Assembly (NCBI GenBank): GCA_031278025.1
Contig: JAITLF010000220.1
Span: forward strand, 1-12,010
DNA length: 12,010 bases
Direction of reading: 5' to 3'
From: Treponema sp.
GTDB lineage: Bacteria; Spirochaetota; Spirochaetia; Treponematales; Breznakiellaceae
The number at the start of each line of letters is the position of its first letter. The first letter of the stretch is position 1. This document shows, one piece after another, positions 5,844 to 12,010 of this stretch. A program made the translations under genes and the position numbers. The notes under the pieces are model-generated. The model had not been told where the DNA came from and searched no databases. It worked only from the letters and a program-made list of their open reading frames with translations.

Positions 5844-6533
5844 ATGAGAATAGCCGTTATTGGCGTAAACCAGGGACTGGGCCTTGTGCTGTCAAGATAT
5901 GCGGCGGCAAAAGGGCATGTTGTCTATGCCGCGTACCGGAACAAACCGTCGGCTCCGGCGGCGGAGGCCGCAAAGGAATTTTCGAACTACAAGCTGATTG
6001 AACTCGACGTAACACGCGAGGCAATGGCGGAAACGGCGGCGGGAAAAATTGAAAATGACGGCGGAAAACTCGACGCCCTGGTAATCGCGGCGGGTATACT
6101 GGCCGACAGCGATCGTACGCGCCCCATCACCGGGGCGAGCATTGATGATCTGCGCGCCGCACTGGAAGTTAACGTGACAGGCTCCGCTATCGTGATAAAA
6201 CACTTTCATCATTTGATTAAAGACGGCGGCATGTTCATCACGATTACCTCGGAAGCGGGGTCTATGACCAACACAGGGACCGGGTATCCCGGATACTCCG
6301 TCAGCAAGGCGGCGCAAAACAAACTTACCGCGATTTTCGCCAAAACCGAAAGCCGCTATACCGTCTGCGCGGTACACCCCGGCAGGATGAATACCGTAAT
6401 GGGCCGCAATGATGCGCAAATAGAGCCTGAGGAATCGGCGGAGGGCATTTATAAAATTATCACCGGGGAGCGCAAAACCCCTGCAGGGAACGCGTGGTTT
6501 ATCGATTACCGCGGCAGGGAAATGGAAATTTAG
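5844..6533 (+). CDS. Short-chain dehydrogenase/reductase (SDR family)
   Basis: This 229-residue protein has a compact classical SDR layout. The nucleotide-binding turn GVNQGLG (7-13) stands in for TGxxxGxG, and LDV lies at 54-56. IAAG (81-84) takes the place of NNAG, with N110, S136 (ITSEAGS) and Y151-x3-K155 (YSVSK) completing the catalytic tetrad. HPGRMNT (178-184) follows. It should therefore be an active NAD(P)-dependent reductase of unknown substrate in the cytoplasm. The glycine-rich turn lacks the usual first TG, a modest departure. Length is at the short end of the family (about 250). The start has a strong site (AAGGAG) seven bases upstream. Only 13 bp separate it from the following Gfo/Idh gene, so the pair forms an operon. 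Confidence 0.88.
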   Translation: MRIAVIGVNQGLGLVLSRYAAAKGHVVYAAYRNKPSAPAAEAAKEFSNYKLIELDVTREAMAETAAGKIENDGGKLDALVIAAGILADSDRTRPITGASIDDLRAALEVNVTGSAIVIKHFHHLIKDGGMFITITSEAGSMTNTGTGYPGYSVSKAAQNKLTAIFAKTESRYTVCAVHPGRMNTVMGRNDAQIEPEESAEGIYKIITGERKTPAGNAWFIDYRGREMEI

Positions 6534-6546
6534 AGGGGCCGTTAGG

Positions 6547-7536
6547 ATGAAGAAAACTATACACTGGGCCGTTGCGGGAACCGGCGGCATAACAAACGCC
6601 TTTATCCGGGGGCTGAAAAACGCGGAAGGGGCTAAGGCCTGTGCGGTAGTGTCCCGCTCCAGGGACAAGGCGGAAGCATTCGCCGCGAAATACGGCGTAG
6701 AAAAAGCTTACGCCAGCTTTGACGCCATGCTGGAGGACTCAAAAGCCGAGGTAGTCTACCTCGGCGTTCCCCATTCAGCCCACCGGGAACTTGCGCTCAA
6801 GGCATTTAAGGCGGGCAAGGCCGTGCTTTGCGAAAAACCTGCGGCGCTTAACGCCGCCGAACTTACGGAAATGATAGAGTGCGCCCGCCGGCAAAAGGTC
6901 TTTTTTATGGAGGCCCTGTGGTCGCGTTTTGTACCCCCTGTCCGCAGGGCGCGGGAATGGATTGCCGGCGGCCAGGTGGGAGAAATACGGATGGTCCAGG
7001 GGAACTTTGGCTTTACGGCCGACCTGCCGCCGGAACACCGGCTTAGGAATAGTAACCTGGGGGGCGGCGCGCTCCTGGATGCCGGGGTCTACCCGGTTTC
7101 CTTTGCGTCCATGGCCTTTGGCGGTGCGAGGCCGCAGAAAATCAGCGGCGTCCTTACGATGGGCGAAACCGGCGTTGACGAGGAAGCCGCCGCCCTTCTG
7201 TACTGGGGACCCCACCAAACGGCCCTGGTGAGCGCATCTATCGCCCTTACCACGGTAAACGATCTGTGGATTTATGGGACCGAAGGCTACATACACCTGC
7301 CGTCTTTCGTGTTTTGCCGCAGCGCGGACCTAGTTCTTCCGGGAAGGCCCCCCTACCATTGGGAGGGCGATTTTCTGGGTAACGGCTATAATTACGAGGC
7401 GGAGGCGGTTATGGATTGCCTGCGCACCGGGCGCACGGAAAGCGAAATCATGCCCCTGGACGAATCCCTGGTCATCGCGGAGATTATGGACGAGATCCGC
7501 CGCCAATGGGGATTCGCCTATCCGGGGGAAACGTAA
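6547..7536 (+). CDS. Gfo/Idh/MocA-family oxidoreductase, dihydrodiol-dehydrogenase-like
   Basis: This 329-residue protein starts with a Rossmann fold (AVAGTGGITNAFIRG, residues 8-22). It carries the family hallmark CEKP (95-98, with K97) and MEALWSRFVP (121-130). GGGALLDAGVYPV (172-184) holds the residues (D178, Y182) expected in the active site. The MEALW and GGGALLDAGVYPV blocks resemble the dimeric dihydrodiol dehydrogenase/xylose dehydrogenase branch. A sugar or cyclic polyol is thus a likely substrate, with NAD(P) as cofactor. The precise substrate cannot be assigned. Length is typical. A GAGGGG site at 6533-6538, overlapping the upstream stop, serves the ATG at 6547. It is the second gene of an operon with the SDR and is convergent with mtnP. 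Confidence 0.88.
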   Translation: MKKTIHWAVAGTGGITNAFIRGLKNAEGAKACAVVSRSRDKAEAFAAKYGVEKAYASFDAMLEDSKAEVVYLGVPHSAHRELALKAFKAGKAVLCEKPAALNAAELTEMIECARRQKVFFMEALWSRFVPPVRRAREWIAGGQVGEIRMVQGNFGFTADLPPEHRLRNSNLGGGALLDAGVYPVSFASMAFGGARPQKISGVLTMGETGVDEEAAALLYWGPHQTALVSASIALTTVNDLWIYGTEGYIHLPSFVFCRSADLVLPGRPPYHWEGDFLGNGYNYEAEAVMDCLRTGRTESEIMPLDESLVIAEIMDEIRRQWGFAYPGET

Positions 7537-7564
7537 AAGACCCGCGCCCGTCCAAACCTGCGGG
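7535..7564 (-). terminator. Possible terminator of the mtnA-aldolase-mtnP operon
   Basis: Read on the minus strand, CCCGC (7564-7560) pairs with GCGGG (7545-7541), followed by TCTTTT (7540-7535). It overlaps the stop codon of the convergent Gfo/Idh gene. A second, independent inverted repeat, GGGGAC-AA-GTCCCC (7579-7592), lies between it and the mtnP stop and may help end transcription from either side. Confidence 0.4.
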
Positions 7565-7599
7565 GGCCTTGGGCTTCTGGGGACAAGTCCCCTGCGAGG

Positions 7600-8355
7600 T
7601 TACCCCTGGAGGATCCGGGGGATAGTCGCCCTCAGCAGGGCGGTTACCGTGGCGGCGTTGCCGGAGAACACCCTGGCTATGGCTTCCCAGGTAACCGGCT
7701 CCTCGTCGGACCGCCAGGAATCGTAATCGGTACTCATAGCCACCGCCGCATAGGGAAGGCCCAATTCATTGGCCAGCACTGTTTCCGTGGCAATGGACAT
7801 GTTGATGATGTCGGCGCCCCAGGCGCGGAACATGCGGGATTCCGCCCGGGTGGAAAACCTCGGCCCTTCAATCGTAATTACCGTACCGCGGTCGTGGAAA
7901 CGACACCCCAGGCGCTTGCACGCTTCAATGAGGATGCCCCTAAGCCGGCCGTCGTAGGGGTCCGCCATGGGAGTATGTACGGGAGTGTGAGGCTCAAATT
8001 GCTCGGAATAGGTCATCTTGCGCTGTTTGGTAAAATCAATGAATTGATCGATAACAACGAGGTCTCCCCTGCCTATCTCTTCCCGCAGGGAGCCTACTGC
8101 GGTTGTTGCCAGGATATGGGTACAACCGGCGGCCTTGAGGGCGGCGATGTTGGCCCGGTAGTTTACCTGGCTGGGAGGAATGGTATGTTCCCGCCCGTGA
8201 CGGCCCAGCAGGGCTACCTCCACGCCGCCTATGGTTCCCCGCTTCAACGGCGCCGAAGGATCGCCATACGGGGTTGTTACCCTTTCGTCTTCGGGGTTGG
8301 ATAAAATATCAGGATTATCCAGACCGCTTCCGCCTATAATGCCAATAACCGCCAT
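7600..8355 (-). CDS. mtnP: S-methyl-5'-thioadenosine phosphorylase
   Basis: This enzyme cleaves 5'-methylthioadenosine, and often 5'-deoxyadenosine, with phosphate. The products are adenine and methylthioribose 1-phosphate (or deoxyribose 1-phosphate). The 251-residue protein has the family's phosphate and ribose sites: GIIGGSGL (5-12), GRHGREHTIPPSQVNYRANI (51-70), and EGPRFSTRAESRMFRAWGAD (163-182) leading into INMS. The base-recognition motif STDYDSW (208-214) has two aspartates (D210, D212), as expected for adenine-specific enzymes and unlike guanine/hypoxanthine PNPs. Length matches archaeal and bacterial MTAP (~250-285). The start has an AAGGAGG site seven bases upstream. It is the last gene of the operon, 19 bp after the aldolase, which supports MTA recycling as its role. 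Confidence 0.93.
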   Translation of the reverse strand: MAVIGIIGGSGLDNPDILSNPEDERVTTPYGDPSAPLKRGTIGGVEVALLGRHGREHTIPPSQVNYRANIAALKAAGCTHILATTAVGSLREEIGRGDLVVIDQFIDFTKQRKMTYSEQFEPHTPVHTPMADPYDGRLRGILIEACKRLGCRFHDRGTVITIEGPRFSTRAESRMFRAWGADIINMSIATETVLANELGLPYAAVAMSTDYDSWRSDEEPVTWEAIARVFSGNAATVTALLRATIPRILQG

Positions 8356-8374
8356 AATTGAGCCTCCTTACCCG

Positions 8375-9010
8375 TTATCCCGCATAGGTATCGTACAGAT
8401 TCAGTATCAGATCCAGCGCATCTTGTACCGATACGCCGTAAGAAAGCACGCCCTCGTCATGGCCTGAAAGAACCATGACGCCGCAATCAACGCTCCGCTC
8501 CGCCACACGGGAAGCTATGGCTAAGGCCATTTCGGGGGTCCCGTAGGCTGCTTCCGGGGGAGTGGAAACACTGCCGCCCGCGATCATGGCGTCAAAAATC
8601 TTCCTGCTGTGAACGTGGATTACACACATCACGGAAGCGCGGGAACGGTACACCGCGCCGTGGGACATGGATTCGGAGGAAGCGCGGACAGGCCCCAGCG
8701 TAGTTACCCGGTTCTCCTCAATATTGAAGGACTGTACCAAACAATATTCCAGCGGGGTCAGAACCCGTTTGTCCCCGGTGGCGGTCCCGCTGATGAGGAA
8801 TTCATCCCCCGCCAGGCCCGCTACTCTGACGCTCACGTTACCAAAGCCCACGCCGTTGGGTAAAACCCCGATAAGGCCCGTATCGTACAACCGGGTACGG
8901 GCTTCGTTAAGCTCCTTCCACCGGGGAGGCTCCATTGCCGGGCCGGTTTTGTGATCCGCAATGTATTTGACGTACCCTTCTTCCGGGCGGGAAGACGCAG
9001 TACCCTTCAT
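8375..9010 (-). CDS. Class II aldolase (probable 5-methylthioribulose-1-phosphate aldolase, Ald2-like)
   Basis: This 211-residue class II aldolase/adducin-fold protein is related to fuculose-1-phosphate aldolase. It retains the catalytic glutamate (E113 in SSES) and the zinc histidines H132 and H134 (IHVHS) and H184 (SGHDEG). It should split a ketose 1-phosphate into dihydroxyacetone phosphate and an aldehyde. Between mtnA and mtnP, the natural substrate would be 5-methylthioribulose 1-phosphate (or the 5-deoxy analogue), giving methylthioacetaldehyde (or acetaldehyde). Aldolases of this type act in the DHAP shunt of Rhodospirillum rubrum and some E. coli. An MtnB-type dehydratase shares this fold, so the lyase call rests on family resemblance and on the lack of mtnC/mtnD/mtnK neighbours. 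Its ATG overlaps the mtnA stop (ATGA), indicating translational coupling, with GGAGG upstream. Confidence 0.8.
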   Translation of the reverse strand: MKGTASSRPEEGYVKYIADHKTGPAMEPPRWKELNEARTRLYDTGLIGVLPNGVGFGNVSVRVAGLAGDEFLISGTATGDKRVLTPLEYCLVQSFNIEENRVTTLGPVRASSESMSHGAVYRSRASVMCVIHVHSRKIFDAMIAGGSVSTPPEAAYGTPEMALAIASRVAERSVDCGVMVLSGHDEGVLSYGVSVQDALDLILNLYDTYAG

Positions 9011-10119
9011 AGCGATGCCTCCGGGTAGCGTTTCAGGATCCCCGCTTCCGAAGGTTCCACGATACCCCGGTCGGTGATAAGGCCCGTGATGTACCGCGCC
9101 GGGGTAACGTCAAACCCCCAGTTCCGGGCGGGAACGGCCTCGGGGCAGATGAGCACACATGCTATCGATCCGGACCGGGTTTTCCCGCTTATATACCGCA
9201 CTTCCTCCGGGTCCCGCTCTTCAATGGGAATCTCCCGGACGCCGTCCTTCATGGTAAAATCAAAGGTGGAAGACGGCAGGGCTACGTAAAAGGGGACGCC
9301 GTTTTCCTTTGCCGCCACCGCCTTTAGGTACGTGCCTATCTTGTTCGCCGCGTCGCCCCGGCGGGTAACCCGATCCGCGCCGGTGATGACCAGGTCCACC
9401 ATGCCGCGCTGCATCAGGTGGCCCCCGGCGTTGTCGGGGATAAGGTCGAGGGGAACGCCGTGGCCGGCTAATTCCCAGGCGGTAAGGCTTGCGCCCTGGT
9501 TCCGGGGGCGGGTTTCGTCCACCCAGACGTGAACCGGGATCCCCTTGTCAAAGGCGGCGTAAATGGGAGAAAGAGCGGTTCCATAGTCCACAAAGGCAAG
9601 CCATCCGGCATTGCAGTGGGTAAGGATATTCACAGCCTCTCCCTTTTTCTTTTCCGCGAGGGCTTCAATGACCGCTCGTCCATGATGTCCGATGTTCCGG
9701 CAGAACTCCGCGTCCGCATCGGCAATGGAGGCCGCTTCCCGCCGGGCGGCTTCTTCTTTTTGGGCCCTGGTCCCCTCCCTGCCGGTAAGGGCGGCAAGCA
9801 TGGCGTCCACAGCCCAGGCCAGGTTGCTTGCGGTGGGCCGGGTGTTCTTCAATATCCCCGCCGCAGTCAGAAGGTCCCGGTCAAAGGTCCCCTTCCCCGC
9901 TTCGCAGGCGGCCAGGTACATGCCGTAGGCCGCCGCCGCCCCGATAAGGCCCGCGCCCCGGACGTACATGTCCTTGATGGCCCTGCGTATGTCTTCCACG
10001 GTGGAGAGATCGATGATCTCAAATTTATGGGGCAGGGCCTGCTGGTTGATTATCTGTACGACTTTCGGATCCGATTCTTTCAGCCATATGGTTCTAAAAT
10101 GCCGGCCGTTTACATTCAT
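9007..10119 (-). CDS. mtnA: S-methyl-5-thioribose-1-phosphate isomerase
   Basis: MtnA opens methylthioribose 1-phosphate to methylthioribulose 1-phosphate; it may also accept the 5-deoxyribose analogue. The 370-residue length is typical. The signature regions are all present: YVRGAGLIGAAAAYG (52-66), THCNAGWLA with catalytic C169 (167-175), WVDETRPRNQGASLTAWEL (199-217) and TGADRVTRRGDAANKIGTY with catalytic D249 (246-264). The first motif reads RGAG where RGAP is common. The ATG at 10119 has no ribosome binding site nearby; the closest GGAG is about 22 bases upstream. An in-frame stop lies 15 bases before the ATG, so the start cannot be further upstream. It is the first gene of the mtnA-aldolase-mtnP operon and diverges from the transporter gene. 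Confidence 0.93.
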   Translation of the reverse strand: MNVNGRHFRTIWLKESDPKVVQIINQQALPHKFEIIDLSTVEDIRRAIKDMYVRGAGLIGAAAAYGMYLAACEAGKGTFDRDLLTAAGILKNTRPTASNLAWAVDAMLAALTGREGTRAQKEEAARREAASIADADAEFCRNIGHHGRAVIEALAEKKKGEAVNILTHCNAGWLAFVDYGTALSPIYAAFDKGIPVHVWVDETRPRNQGASLTAWELAGHGVPLDLIPDNAGGHLMQRGMVDLVITGADRVTRRGDAANKIGTYLKAVAAKENGVPFYVALPSSTFDFTMKDGVREIPIEERDPEEVRYISGKTRSGSIACVLICPEAVPARNWGFDVTPARYITGLITDRGIVEPSEAGILKRYPEASL

Positions 10120-10136
10120 GGTATAATCACTATACT
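10109..10136 (+). promoter_or_regulatory. Promoter of the GPH transporter gene, overlapping the mtnA start
   Basis: TTTACA (10109-10114) and TATACT (10131-10136) are separated by 16 bp, giving a predicted start near 10143. The region also contains the inverted repeat GTATA-ATCAC-TATAC (10121-10135), directly ahead of the divergent mtnA ATG. Read on the minus strand, the same repeat holds TATAGT (10134-10129). A protein bound here could control both directions; that is inference. Confidence 0.55.
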
Positions 10137-10183
10137 ATTTCTCCATATCATGAGGGAATCCCCCTTTATAAAGGAGCGTTTTC

Positions 10184-11518
10184 ATGGCAAGCGCGAAACT
10201 GACGGTAAAACAGAAACTTGGGTTTGGTATTTTTGACCTGGGGGGTAATATGCTTTTTACCCTTATGGGGTTCTGGTGCCTGAAATATCTGACCGATGTC
10301 GTGGGTATTGCGGCGGCATGGGCGGGGATAGCGGTCATGGCGGGGAAAGCATGGGATGCGGTAACCGACCCGGTAATGGGCTATATTTCCGACCGTACCT
10401 TGTCCCCCTGGGGCAGGAGGCGGCCCTACCTCCTTTTTGGGGCGGCGCCTCTGATGCTTGCCATGTGGCTCTTTTTCTCCGCGCCGGGAACCGCCAACCC
10501 GGCCATCCTCGTCCTCTGGGCAACCTTGACGCTGATGCTCCTTAACACGGCATCTACCGTGGTCAACGTCCCCTACTCTTCCCTGACGCCTGAGCTTACC
10601 GACGACTACCACGAGCGGAGTACCCTAAACGGCTACCGTTTCGGCTGCGCGGTGTTCGGCACGATTACCGGCGCCGCGGCGGTACTGCCCCTGACGGAAC
10701 TCTTTCCCACAGAACGCCTGGGCTGGTCCATGATGGGCCTTATCCTGGGGGCGGTGATGGCCCTGGCTACCATCCTCACCTTCTTAGGTACCAGGGAAAA
10801 ACCCCATACCAAGGCGGATCTTCCCGCCCAGGGGTTCTTCTCAACCTATAAAGAAGTGTTTCTCAACCGGCCCTATGTGCGGCTTATCCTCACCTACGCC
10901 CTGAACATGATGGGCCTGACCTTCCTCCAGAGCATCCTGGCCTATTACACCGAATACATATACCGGCGGCCTGACATCACCCCCTTGGTAATGATGATAC
11001 TCCTGGTAACCGCCATGATTTTTATTCCCATTTCGGTCGTGGTATCCAAAAAAATAGGGAAGAAGCGGACCTACCAGATCTGCTTCCTGATTCTCTCCAG
11101 TGCATGTATGGTCATCTTCTTTTTAGGCCAGGCGCTGGGACCGGTCTTCTTCCTCATCTTCATGATCTATGCCGGTATAGGCGTAGGTTTCGGCTATGTG
11201 GCGCCCTTCGCCATGGTACCCGACACCATCGAATACGACGCGGTTAAGTCCGGCGAGCGGAAAGAGGGAGCCTACTACGGCATGTGGACCTTCATCTCTA
11301 AACTGGGAACCAGCCTTTCGGTGTTTGTCTCCGGCCTGATACTTTCCGCCGGAGGCTATGTCGCAAACCAGGTCCAGAACGAAAGAGCCATCACGGCCAT
11401 CAAACTCATCATAGGGCCTATCCCCGCCCTGATCCTCCTGGGCGCCCTGGTCCTTATCAACGGCTACACCCTGGACGAGAAGACCTACAAGAAGCTGCTG
11501 GAAAAAGAAGAGGGCTGA
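10184..11518 (+). CDS. MFS transporter of the GPH family (glycoside-pentoside-hexuronide:cation symporter)
   Basis: This 444-residue inner-membrane protein has about twelve hydrophobic segments. It carries the GPH hallmarks: FDLGGNML in helix 1 (17-24), WDAVTDPVMGYISDRT (57-72) followed by GRRRPYLLFGAAP (78-89), and NVPYSSLTPELTDDYHERS (128-146). The aspartates D58 and D62 correspond to the cation-binding helix of MelB-type symporters. Such proteins bring sugars or glycosides into the cell with Na+ or H+. The exact substrate is unknown. It is transcribed divergently from the MTA-recycling operon, so a nucleoside- or pentose-like substrate is conceivable but not demonstrated. The start follows AAAGGAG with suitable spacing, and the gene has its own promoter. 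Confidence 0.88.
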   Translation: MASAKLTVKQKLGFGIFDLGGNMLFTLMGFWCLKYLTDVVGIAAAWAGIAVMAGKAWDAVTDPVMGYISDRTLSPWGRRRPYLLFGAAPLMLAMWLFFSAPGTANPAILVLWATLTLMLLNTASTVVNVPYSSLTPELTDDYHERSTLNGYRFGCAVFGTITGAAAVLPLTELFPTERLGWSMMGLILGAVMALATILTFLGTREKPHTKADLPAQGFFSTYKEVFLNRPYVRLILTYALNMMGLTFLQSILAYYTEYIYRRPDITPLVMMILLVTAMIFIPISVVVSKKIGKKRTYQICFLILSSACMVIFFLGQALGPVFFLIFMIYAGIGVGFGYVAPFAMVPDTIEYDAVKSGERKEGAYYGMWTFISKLGTSLSVFVSGLILSAGGYVANQVQNERAITAIKLIIGPIPALILLGALVLINGYTLDEKTYKKLLEKEEG

Positions 11519-11655
11519 AGGGCAGGCAGGCGGCGAAAGGCAAATCCCCGCTTGAGCGGAGGGAAAATGGCGCCCCCGTAAATTTCGGCTGGTTCGGGGG
11601 GCCGAAGGGTCCCACGGGGCCGAAGGACCCCGGACCCCGGACCCTGAGTCCTCCG

Positions 11656-11685
11656 GCCCCCCAACCCCCAAAGGCGGGGCTTTTT
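11656..11685 (+). terminator. Intrinsic terminator after the transporter gene
   Basis: GCCCC (11656-11660) pairs with GGGGC (11676-11680), and CC/GG pairs inside the loop may extend it. Five T follow (11681-11685). It lies about 140 bp beyond the transporter stop and just before the promoter at 11697. Confidence 0.6.
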
Positions 11686-11696
11686 CGCACCGGGGA

Positions 11697-11724
11697 TTGT
11701 TTTTTTGGGATTCCATTGTATATT
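11697..11724 (+). promoter_or_regulatory. Promoter ahead of the poly-C leader and lipoprotein gene
   Basis: TTGTTT (11697-11702) and TATATT (11719-11724) are spaced 16 bp apart, with a predicted start near 11731. This leaves only a few bases before the GAGGAG at 11732-11737. A second possible -10 (TATATT, 11903-11908) closer to the lipoprotein gene has no good -35. Confidence 0.5.
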
Positions 11725-11740
11725 AGTACCAGAGGAGCGA

Positions 11741-11824
11741 ATGATGATTGATAGGTTGAAAATGCCGGCCCCCCCGTTGCGGAAAACGGGCAATAAGTTA
11801 CCCCCCCCCCCCATTCGTTTCTAG
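11741..11824 (+). CDS. Short leader ORF (27 codons) containing a C12 run
   Basis: An ATG ATG start follows GAGGAG at a spacing of 3 to 6 bases. The peptide begins MMIDRLKMPAPPLRKTGNKL, continues with four prolines coded by the C run (11801-11812), and ends IRF before TAG. It matches no known protein. Its value may be regulatory: one extra C, or two fewer, would carry the frame through to the lipoprotein ATG at 11932 without a stop. Whether it is translated is unknown. The good ribosome binding site is the only direct support. Confidence 0.4.
   Translation: MMIDRLKMPAPPLRKTGNKLPPPPIRF
11801..11812 (+). repeat. Homopolymeric run of 12 C
   Basis: Twelve consecutive C lie 120 bp upstream of a lipoprotein start and within the short leader ORF. 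Runs of this length are prone to slippage and are typical of phase-variable loci. The count should be treated with caution, because sequencing errors concentrate in such runs. Confidence 0.9.
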
Positions 11825-11931
11825 CGCCACCACCCCCTCCCCCTTCTCTATTTCCCCGGCCACTGGTACGGGTTTTCTGTCTACTTTCTCTCTTTATTTC
11901 CTTATATTCCCTTAGTCTCAGGAGGTTTTGT

Positions 11932-12010
11932 ATGAAAAACGCGAGACGTGTTTTCGCAGCCGGATTCCTGCTGGCAGTGCTGGCAGGATGTTTCAACCCT
12001 ATTACCGCTG
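11932..12010 (+). CDS. Lipoprotein, N-terminal fragment (continues beyond window)
   Basis: Only the first 26 residues are present, up to the window edge. They form a lipoprotein signal peptide: positively charged MKNARR, then the hydrophobic stretch VFAAGFLLAVLAGC. The lipobox LAGC puts the lipidated cysteine at residue 20. The mature part begins CFNPITA. The start is clear, with AGGAGG seven bases upstream. The protein should be anchored in a membrane, probably facing the periplasm or surface. Nothing can be said about its function from this fragment. The upstream C12 run suggests its expression may vary. Confidence 0.85.
   Translation, partial: MKNARRVFAAGFLLAVLAGCFNPITA

Larger units (their letters stand above)
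11519..11740. other. Intergenic region with GC-rich inverted repeats
   Basis: This stretch holds no credible gene. AGGGTCC (11606-11612) and GGACCCT (11639-11645) form an inverted repeat, and short CCGGACCC units are repeated at 11625-11645. The transporter's terminator and the promoter of the next transcript, both listed separately, lie in its right half. Confidence 0.6.

Noticed and set aside
11457..11996. Minus-strand open frame of 179 codons
   Set aside because: It runs through the terminator, the poly-C tract and the lipoprotein start, has no recognisable protein features, and its glycine runs come from homopolymers.

Overview
This 12 kb GC-rich stretch looks like the chromosome of a spirochaete, most plausibly a Treponema-type bacterium from the termite-gut group. 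That assignment is an inference. It rests on gene content (ComFB-family protein, COG1078 HD hydrolase, GPH-type transporter, a lipoprotein behind a poly-C tract), strong AGGAGG-type ribosome binding sites, and codon and protein style. No marker gene settles it.

Layout from left to right. Positions 1-312 hold a tandem array of 21-bp AT-cored repeats that runs off the left edge. A tRNA-Pro(UGG) with a textbook promoter follows (368-476). Two minus-strand genes form an operon: a COG1078-type HD phosphohydrolase (2563 to 1238), then a ComFB-family protein with an extra C-terminal beta-sandwich-like domain (1228 to 506). Positions 2758-3446 hold a badly decayed IS1182-family transposase. From 3447 to 4240 I see no convincing gene, but 3611-3706 looks like a structured RNA with two hairpins whose loops are complementary, ending in an intrinsic terminator. 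A PfkB-type sugar kinase (4241-5449) is followed by a second, GC-rich 21-bp tandem array (5539-5685) and an 18-bp palindrome. A clear promoter then leads into an SDR oxidoreductase and a Gfo/Idh/MocA oxidoreductase (5844-7536).

The clearest pathway is the minus-strand operon mtnA - class II aldolase - mtnP (10119 to 7600). Together these three enzymes would turn 5'-methylthioadenosine (or 5'-deoxyadenosine) into adenine, dihydroxyacetone phosphate and a small aldehyde. This is the oxygen-independent 'DHAP shunt' and not the classical methionine salvage route, whose later enzymes are absent here. A GPH-family sugar/cation symporter (10184-11518) is transcribed divergently from it.

The right edge carries a short leader ORF containing a run of 12 C, followed by the start of a lipoprotein gene (11932 onward). 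The C run is a candidate phase-variation switch.
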